DNA of 64,000 nucleotides, taken from contig NZ_JBHZGI010000004.1 in assembly GCF_051900535.1 (NCBI RefSeq), forward strand, positions 186,001-250,000. The letters run 5' to 3'. Below are positions 60,391 through 64,000 of the stretch, in pieces (the stretch's first letter is position 1; each line of letters opens with the position of its first letter). The notes under the pieces were generated by a model that saw nothing but the letters and a program-made list of their open reading frames with translations, made no database searches and was not told where the DNA came from. A program made the translations under genes and the position numbers. The stretch comes from Frateuria_A sp051900535 (lineage in GTDB: Bacteria > Pseudomonadota > Gammaproteobacteria > Xanthomonadales > Rhodanobacteraceae).

Positions 60391-61547
60391 GGCTGCGCTC
60401 CCGAACCGGCGCTGGCCGGTGCCGCCGGCGCGCCGGCCTGGCGCAGCTGCGCGACCATGTAGAAGCGTTCCTTGCCGCTGACCGGATCAGGCTGGATGCT
60501 GCCCTGGAAGTTCGGGTCACGAACGATCTTCGAATCCTTCAGCGCGTCGATCAACGCGGCGGCCTGCGGCGCCTGTCCCTGGAAGCCCACTTGCCCGCTC
60601 GGATCGACGCTGAGCCTTTCCAGCCATGCGTTCTGCGGCATCCGTCGGGTGAGATCCAGCAGCAAGTCGAGCATGGTCACGCGATTCTGCTTGCGGCGCA
60701 CCAGGAAGCTCGCCGCGCCGGCGTTGTCCTGCAGTTCCTGGCGCAGCGCGGCGACCTGCTGCGCTTCGGCCTGCATGTCCTGCACCTGCATCTGCATGGT
60801 GGCGAGTGCCTGCTCCCGATTGGCAAGCCACTGCGCCAGCGCCAGCACCAGCAGCAGCACGACGGCCCCGGCGAGCGCGAGGTTGAGGCGCTGGCGCGGG
60901 TTGGTGCGGTAGGGCACGCGCGTCGGCGGCAGCAGGTTCACGCCCAGCCGCCCGGTGCCCTCGGCCACGTCCACCGCGTCGACGCGGATGCCCGCGCCTT
61001 CGAGCTCGGCCAGCAGCGGGTCGAGCGTGTCGCGCGGCACCGCCACCAGCTCGGCGAAGAAGCGTCCGGCCGGAGCCGGCGTGTCCAGTTCGAGCACGGC
61101 GTAGTGGACCTGCTCGACGCGGAACGGCGTCTGCCGGTCCATCTCGAAGGCACCGACCTGCTGCAGGTTGTCCCCCGCCGCGCGTGGCAACAGCAGGCGC
61201 CGGCGCAGGGCCGCCTCCGCCGGCAGCAGCAGCGCCAGGCGAAGATCCTCGCGATCGACTTCGCGCACCGCCGCGGACAGGGCGGCCTGCTCGATCGCCG
61301 CCTCGCTGCCGCGCGGCCATTGCGCGCGCACTTCCGTCTCGCCTGCCCGACGCAGCTCCCAGCGTCCGTCGGTGCGCTGCAGCAGGTACCACTGCGCGCC
61401 GCCGCCGAACAGCCGGCCCCACGCAGCCGGCAACAACGCGCCGAGTTCGCTGAACCACCAGGCGAAGAAGCGCGGCAGCGGCGAGGCGCGCCAGGCACGG
61501 CGCGCGCGGTCCAGCTGCGGCCGCAGCGATTGCGTTGCGTTGGTCAT
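60387..61547 (-). CDS. gspL: Type II secretion protein L
   Basis: A 386-residue protein. The cytoplasmic actin-like domain (about 1-215: RRLLLPRAAGDNLQQVGAFEMDRQTPF, VHYAVLEL) should bind the GspE ATPase. A membrane helix lies at about 225-245. The periplasmic part holds a coiled coil and a PilN-like fold (LLDLLLDLTRRMPQNAWLERLSVDPSGQVGFQGQA). It recruits the ATPase to the membrane platform with GspM and GspF. ATG overlaps the gspK stop as ATGA. Confidence 0.9.
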   Translation of the reverse strand: MTNATQSLRPQLDRARRAWRASPLPRFFAWWFSELGALLPAAWGRLFGGGAQWYLLQRTDGRWELRRAGETEVRAQWPRGSEAAIEQAALSAAVREVDREDLRLALLLPAEAALRRRLLLPRAAGDNLQQVGAFEMDRQTPFRVEQVHYAVLELDTPAPAGRFFAELVAVPRDTLDPLLAELEGAGIRVDAVDVAEGTGRLGVNLLPPTRVPYRTNPRQRLNLALAGAVVLLLVLALAQWLANREQALATMQMQVQDMQAEAQQVAALRQELQDNAGAASFLVRRKQNRVTMLDLLLDLTRRMPQNAWLERLSVDPSGQVGFQGQAPQAAALIDALKDSKIVRDPNFQGSIQPDPVSGKERFYMVAQLRQAGAPAAPASAGSGAQP

Positions 61548-62392
61548 TCGCGGTCACCCTCCCGCCAGTGCAACACCGCGTAGGGCTGCGCCCCCGGACG
61601 AACGCCCTGCAGGCGTACGGTGGCATGCAGCACGGCGCGCGTGCCGTCGGCCATCGTGGCCTCCGAGCGGATACTATGCGTCACTCCATTGCCCGCGAAC
61701 AGGCCGGCCACGCCCGGCCGCGTGTTCTTCCGTGCCGCCAGCACCTGGGCGACCCGTTCGGGCGTCATGCCCGGGATCGCCCCGAGCGCCAGCGGCTGGG
61801 CGGTGTTCGGATCGGGACTTTCGCGGCCGGACCAGATGGTGATCGCGCCGGCGATCGTGCGGTACAGCGCGGGCGTCATGCCAGCCACCTGTTGCAGTTC
61901 CTCGATGCTCAGGAAGGGTGCGTGGCGCGGCTGGTAACCGTTGGCTGCGTATACCTCCAGACCTACCTTGCGACCGGCGTTGAACTCGCGCCAGTCGACC
62001 ACCGCCGCGGCCATCTTCTGCGCCTCGTCCGGACGCAGGCCGGCAGCGCGGAACAAACTCTGCAGCACGATCGGCGAGGCGCTGTTCAAGTCCACCTTGC
62101 CGCCTTCGTCGACCGCGCTGACGCTGACCGCCGCACCATCGAAACGGAACGTGTAGGGCCGGCCGTCGGCCAGCCAGCGCTCGGCCAGGCGCGGGTCCTG
62201 CAGCCCATAAACCGCGCGGGAGAGGCCGGCCTCGGCGGCATAGTGCGCCTGCGCCTGGGCGAACTGGAAGCGCGCCTGCAGGCCTTCGGTGCGCGCGGTC
62301 ATCGCGTAACCACCGAGCATGATCGCCAACAGCGTGCACGCCCACAGCACCAGCAGCAACGCGACGCCCCGCTGGCCCCGACGCCGGCTCAT
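61544..62392 (-). CDS. gspK: Type II secretion minor pseudopilin K
   Basis: A 282-residue minor pseudopilin that caps the pseudopilus tip with I and J. The N-terminus MSRRRGQRGVALLLVLWACT has the short basic leader and a prepilin cleavage site after Gly9. The GspK alpha-domain is visible (VDLNSASPIVLQSLFRAAGL, AAAVVDWREF, APFLSIEELQQVAGMTPALY), as is the SAM-like region IPGMTPERVAQVLAAR. The usual Glu at +5 is replaced by Leu, as is normal for GspK. ATG 62392 overlaps the gspJ stop as ATGA. Confidence 0.92.
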   Translation of the reverse strand: MSRRRGQRGVALLLVLWACTLLAIMLGGYAMTARTEGLQARFQFAQAQAHYAAEAGLSRAVYGLQDPRLAERWLADGRPYTFRFDGAAVSVSAVDEGGKVDLNSASPIVLQSLFRAAGLRPDEAQKMAAAVVDWREFNAGRKVGLEVYAANGYQPRHAPFLSIEELQQVAGMTPALYRTIAGAITIWSGRESPDPNTAQPLALGAIPGMTPERVAQVLAARKNTRPGVAGLFAGNGVTHSIRSEATMADGTRAVLHATVRLQGVRPGAQPYAVLHWREGDRE

Positions 62393-63165
62393 GGCTGCCT
62401 CCAGGCGACGTTCGGTCCCGTCGCCTCCAGCATCGCGAACTGGCGCTGATTGGCCGAGGCATCCACGCGCAACGGCACGGTCAGCTGCGGCCAGTAGCCG
62501 GCGCCAGGCAGCTTCAGGTCGATGCGCACCAGTTGCGGCAGCTGATCGCCCTGGCGCCAGTCGTCGCGCCACGCGCCGATGCGGCCCTGCGCGTCCAGCC
62601 CGCGATAGTGGAAGCTCGCTTCGCGCACGTCCTCCAGCAGCACCTGCGGCGGACCGGGCTTGAGCGGCTCGCCGCTGGGCGGCAGCAACGCGAAGCGGAC
62701 CTGCAGCCGCTGCCCGCCCTTGCCGTTGGCGACCAGCTCGAGCGTCTGCACCTGCGGCCCGAGCTTGCCCAGGTAACCGGGCAAGGGCGCGACGAAGCTC
62801 ATCGAACCCGGCGCACCACGGAAGAAGATCGCTTCGTCGTTCTCGGGGTTCTTGCCCAGCTGCTGGGTCATCGCCTGCGCCAGCTCGTTGCGCAGGAACT
62901 GCTGCGCCGAGCGCACCGCGTCGAGCCGTTCCACCGCCGCGGTGCCCGAGCGCACGCTGTGCGAAGCGGTGCGGATGCCCGAATACACGCCCACCAGCAG
63001 CAGCGCGAGCAAGGCCAGTGCGGCGAGCGTTTCGAGCAGGGTGAAGCCACGGACACGCCGGGAACCACCAGTGGACAGAACACGGACGGCTCCCCCACTC
63101 GCCCGGGTATCCACGGGCAGCGCCAGGGCGACGTATCCCGCCCGCCTCCTTGGCCCAGAGGTCAC
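62389..63165 (-). CDS. gspJ: Type II secretion minor pseudopilin J with an unusually long leader
   Basis: About 258 residues. The prepilin motif is RRVRG-FTLLETLAALALLALLLVG, with cleavage after Gly40. No ATG exists upstream in frame. GTG 63165 overlaps the gspI stop as GTGA and has GGGAG about seven bases upstream, which agrees with the ATGA overlaps of all other genes in this operon. The result is a 40-residue basic leader instead of the usual 5 to 10. A second GTG at 63114 would shorten it to 23. The mature part is standard (LRNELAQAMTQQLG, FVAPLPGYLGKLGPQVQTLELVANG, LLEDVREASFHYRG). Confidence 0.85.
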   Translation of the reverse strand: MTSGPRRRAGYVALALPVDTRASGGAVRVLSTGGSRRVRGFTLLETLAALALLALLLVGVYSGIRTASHSVRSGTAAVERLDAVRSAQQFLRNELAQAMTQQLGKNPENDEAIFFRGAPGSMSFVAPLPGYLGKLGPQVQTLELVANGKGGQRLQVRFALLPPSGEPLKPGPPQVLLEDVREASFHYRGLDAQGRIGAWRDDWRQGDQLPQLVRIDLKLPGAGYWPQLTVPLRVDASANQRQFAMLEATGPNVAWRQP

Positions 63166-63638
63166 GAACCTGCTCCCTGCGGCTGCGGGCCACCGACGCG
63201 CAAGGTGCTGAAGCGCGCCGTGTAATCGTGCCCTGCGCTGGTCCACATCACGTCCAGGTCGAGCCGGTAGAGCTTGAGCGGCGAGGCCTGCGCGCGAGGC
63301 TGCGGGCCGCTCGCCTGCGCGGTCGCCGGCGGCTGCACCGGCCGCACGTCGAGCTGCCAGCGGTAACGCTGGTCGAAGCGTCCGCTGCTGCGACCGACGC
63401 GGATCGGTTCCAGTACGAACACGCTGTCGAGCAGGCTGCGGCCCCACATCGCCGCCTCGCTGCGTTCGGCCGAGCGCGCGGTGAGAGTGAGCGAGCTGCC
63501 GGCCACCCGCATCAGGGACGCGAAGGTGATCGCCAGCAGCAGCACCGCGGCGATCACTTCCAGGAGGGTGAAGCCGCCGGCGCAGGTGCGCCTGCCCGAT
63601 TTGGCGGAGCCCGGCCATGCGGTTGCCAGCCCGATCAT
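63162..63638 (-). CDS. gspI: Type II secretion minor pseudopilin I
   Basis: A 158-residue minor pseudopilin. The prepilin site is CAGG-FTLLEVIAAVLLLAI after a 22-residue leader, with Glu at +5. The mature part has RSAERSEAAMWGRSLLDSVFVL and a beta-rich end (YRLDLDVMWTSAGHDYTARFSTLRV). It starts tip assembly with J and K in known systems. ATG overlaps the gspH stop as ATGA. Confidence 0.9.
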   Translation of the reverse strand: MIGLATAWPGSAKSGRRTCAGGFTLLEVIAAVLLLAITFASLMRVAGSSLTLTARSAERSEAAMWGRSLLDSVFVLEPIRVGRSSGRFDQRYRWQLDVRPVQPPATAQASGPQPRAQASPLKLYRLDLDVMWTSAGHDYTARFSTLRVGGPQPQGAGS

Positions 63639-64000
63639 GAATTGACCACGCTCACCGCACCGGTGAGCCAGGTGACGTTGACCTGCCAGCGGCGCTCGCC
63701 CCGCTGCAGGACGATGTGGCCGCCGGTGGAACTGCCGTCGGGGAAGAAGCGGATGCGCCCGGTGTGGTTGTCCGGCTGGTCTTCGCGCGCGCTGGTGATG
63801 GACAGGCGCATGCCTTTGGGCAGAGCCACCTCCTTGCCGCCGGCGGCTTGGTAGCTGGCCGATTTCGTGTCCAGCTCGAAGGACTGTTCCGTGCCCTTGA
63901 CAATGGCCTGCGCGCGGGTCGCGCGCAAGGCGGCGGCCAGCTCCACGCTGGCCGCGCGCGTGCGTGCGCTGGCCAGTCCCTGGGTCACCGACACAGCGGC
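63635..64000 (-). CDS. gspH: Type II secretion minor pseudopilin H, C-terminal part (cut by window edge)
   Basis: The last 121 codons of a GspH-type pseudopilin. The prepilin N-terminus is outside the window. The visible part reads ASARTRAASVELAAALRATRAQAIVKG (helix after the membrane segment), then GRIRFFPDGSSTGGHIVLQRG, the conserved GspH/FimT end. The next genes to the right should be gspG, gspF and gspE, by analogy with Xanthomonas. The stop overlaps the gspI start. Confidence 0.9.
   Translation of the reverse strand, partial: AAVSVTQGLASARTRAASVELAAALRATRAQAIVKGTEQSFELDTKSASYQAAGGKEVALPKGMRLSITSAREDQPDNHTGRIRFFPDGSSTGGHIVLQRGERRWQVNVTWLTGAVSVVNS

Noticed and set aside
1..64000. CRISPR arrays, tRNA or rRNA genes, prophage, integrases, insertion sequences or defence islands
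   Set aside because: I looked for direct repeats with regular spacers, T-loop-like motifs, transposase/integrase signatures and toxin-antitoxin pairs and saw none. The ankyrin and SNF2 genes lack the neighbours expected of known defence systems.

Overview
The window is high-GC, densely coded chromosomal DNA. It most resembles a gammaproteobacterium of the order Xanthomonadales, probably Rhodanobacteraceae (Rhodanobacter, Dyella or Frateuria type). The evidence is the type II secretion gene order H-I-J-K-L-M-N-D, which matches the Xanthomonas xps cluster and includes a lipoprotein secretin and a GspN. A Xanthomonas-type beta-propeller glutaminyl cyclase, the DUF4166/DCC gene pair and the style of the intergenic palindromes agree with this. 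There is no rRNA, tRNA, CRISPR array, integrase or transposase; almost everything looks like core genome.

Layout. 1-1855: minus-strand respiratory cluster DUF2244-ctaC-ctaD (ctaD runs off the left edge). 2185-7317: plus-strand putA, a coniferyl-aldehyde-type dehydrogenase and a small disordered protein. 7386-8825: a FadL porin. 9026-12821: a YcgL protein and a very long membrane-anchored ankyrin-repeat protein. 12947-19087: a KefC-like antiporter, glutaminyl cyclase, a probable internally deleted gene remnant, hemB, glucokinase and a HAD phosphatase. 19139-24650: SNF2-type helicase, secB-gpsA, and rpmB-rpmG. 24727-27610: DUF4166-DCC, DUF3016 and a fatty acid desaturase. 27748-31074: a tightly overlapping four-gene Gld-like ABC cassette. 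31177-34233: gnd, mutM and a 2OG oxygenase. 34440-39804: a subtilisin-like protease with SLH repeats, a conserved hypothetical protein, tdk and an orphan flavin halogenase-like gene. 39913-47747: rep, an AI-2E family permease, a class C acid phosphatase lipoprotein, another lipoprotein and plsB. 47857-53406: a secreted amidohydrolase, an M1 aminopeptidase, an alpha/beta hydrolase and an ArsR regulator. 53580-64000: hrpB and then the distal half of the type II secretion operon (gspH to gspD, minus strand; E, F and G would lie to the right).

The genes share an envelope and secretion theme. The secretion machine could export several signal-peptide enzymes seen here, such as the SLH protease, M1 peptidase, amidohydrolase and glutaminyl cyclase. 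plsB, gpsA, fadL and the desaturase belong to membrane lipid metabolism. Six successive secretion genes are joined by 4-base ATGA or GTGA overlaps, which also fixes an unusual GTG start for gspJ.

The most unusual items are the roughly 1150-residue membrane ankyrin protein, the SLH-bearing protease in a Gram-negative genome, the isolated halogenase-like flavoprotein, the Gld-like ABC cassette, a set of -10 boxes placed 6 to 8 bases before start codons (possible leaderless genes), a thymidine kinase that has lost cysteines of its zinc site, and dispersed palindromic repeats. I found no clear evidence of a wholly new multi-gene system.
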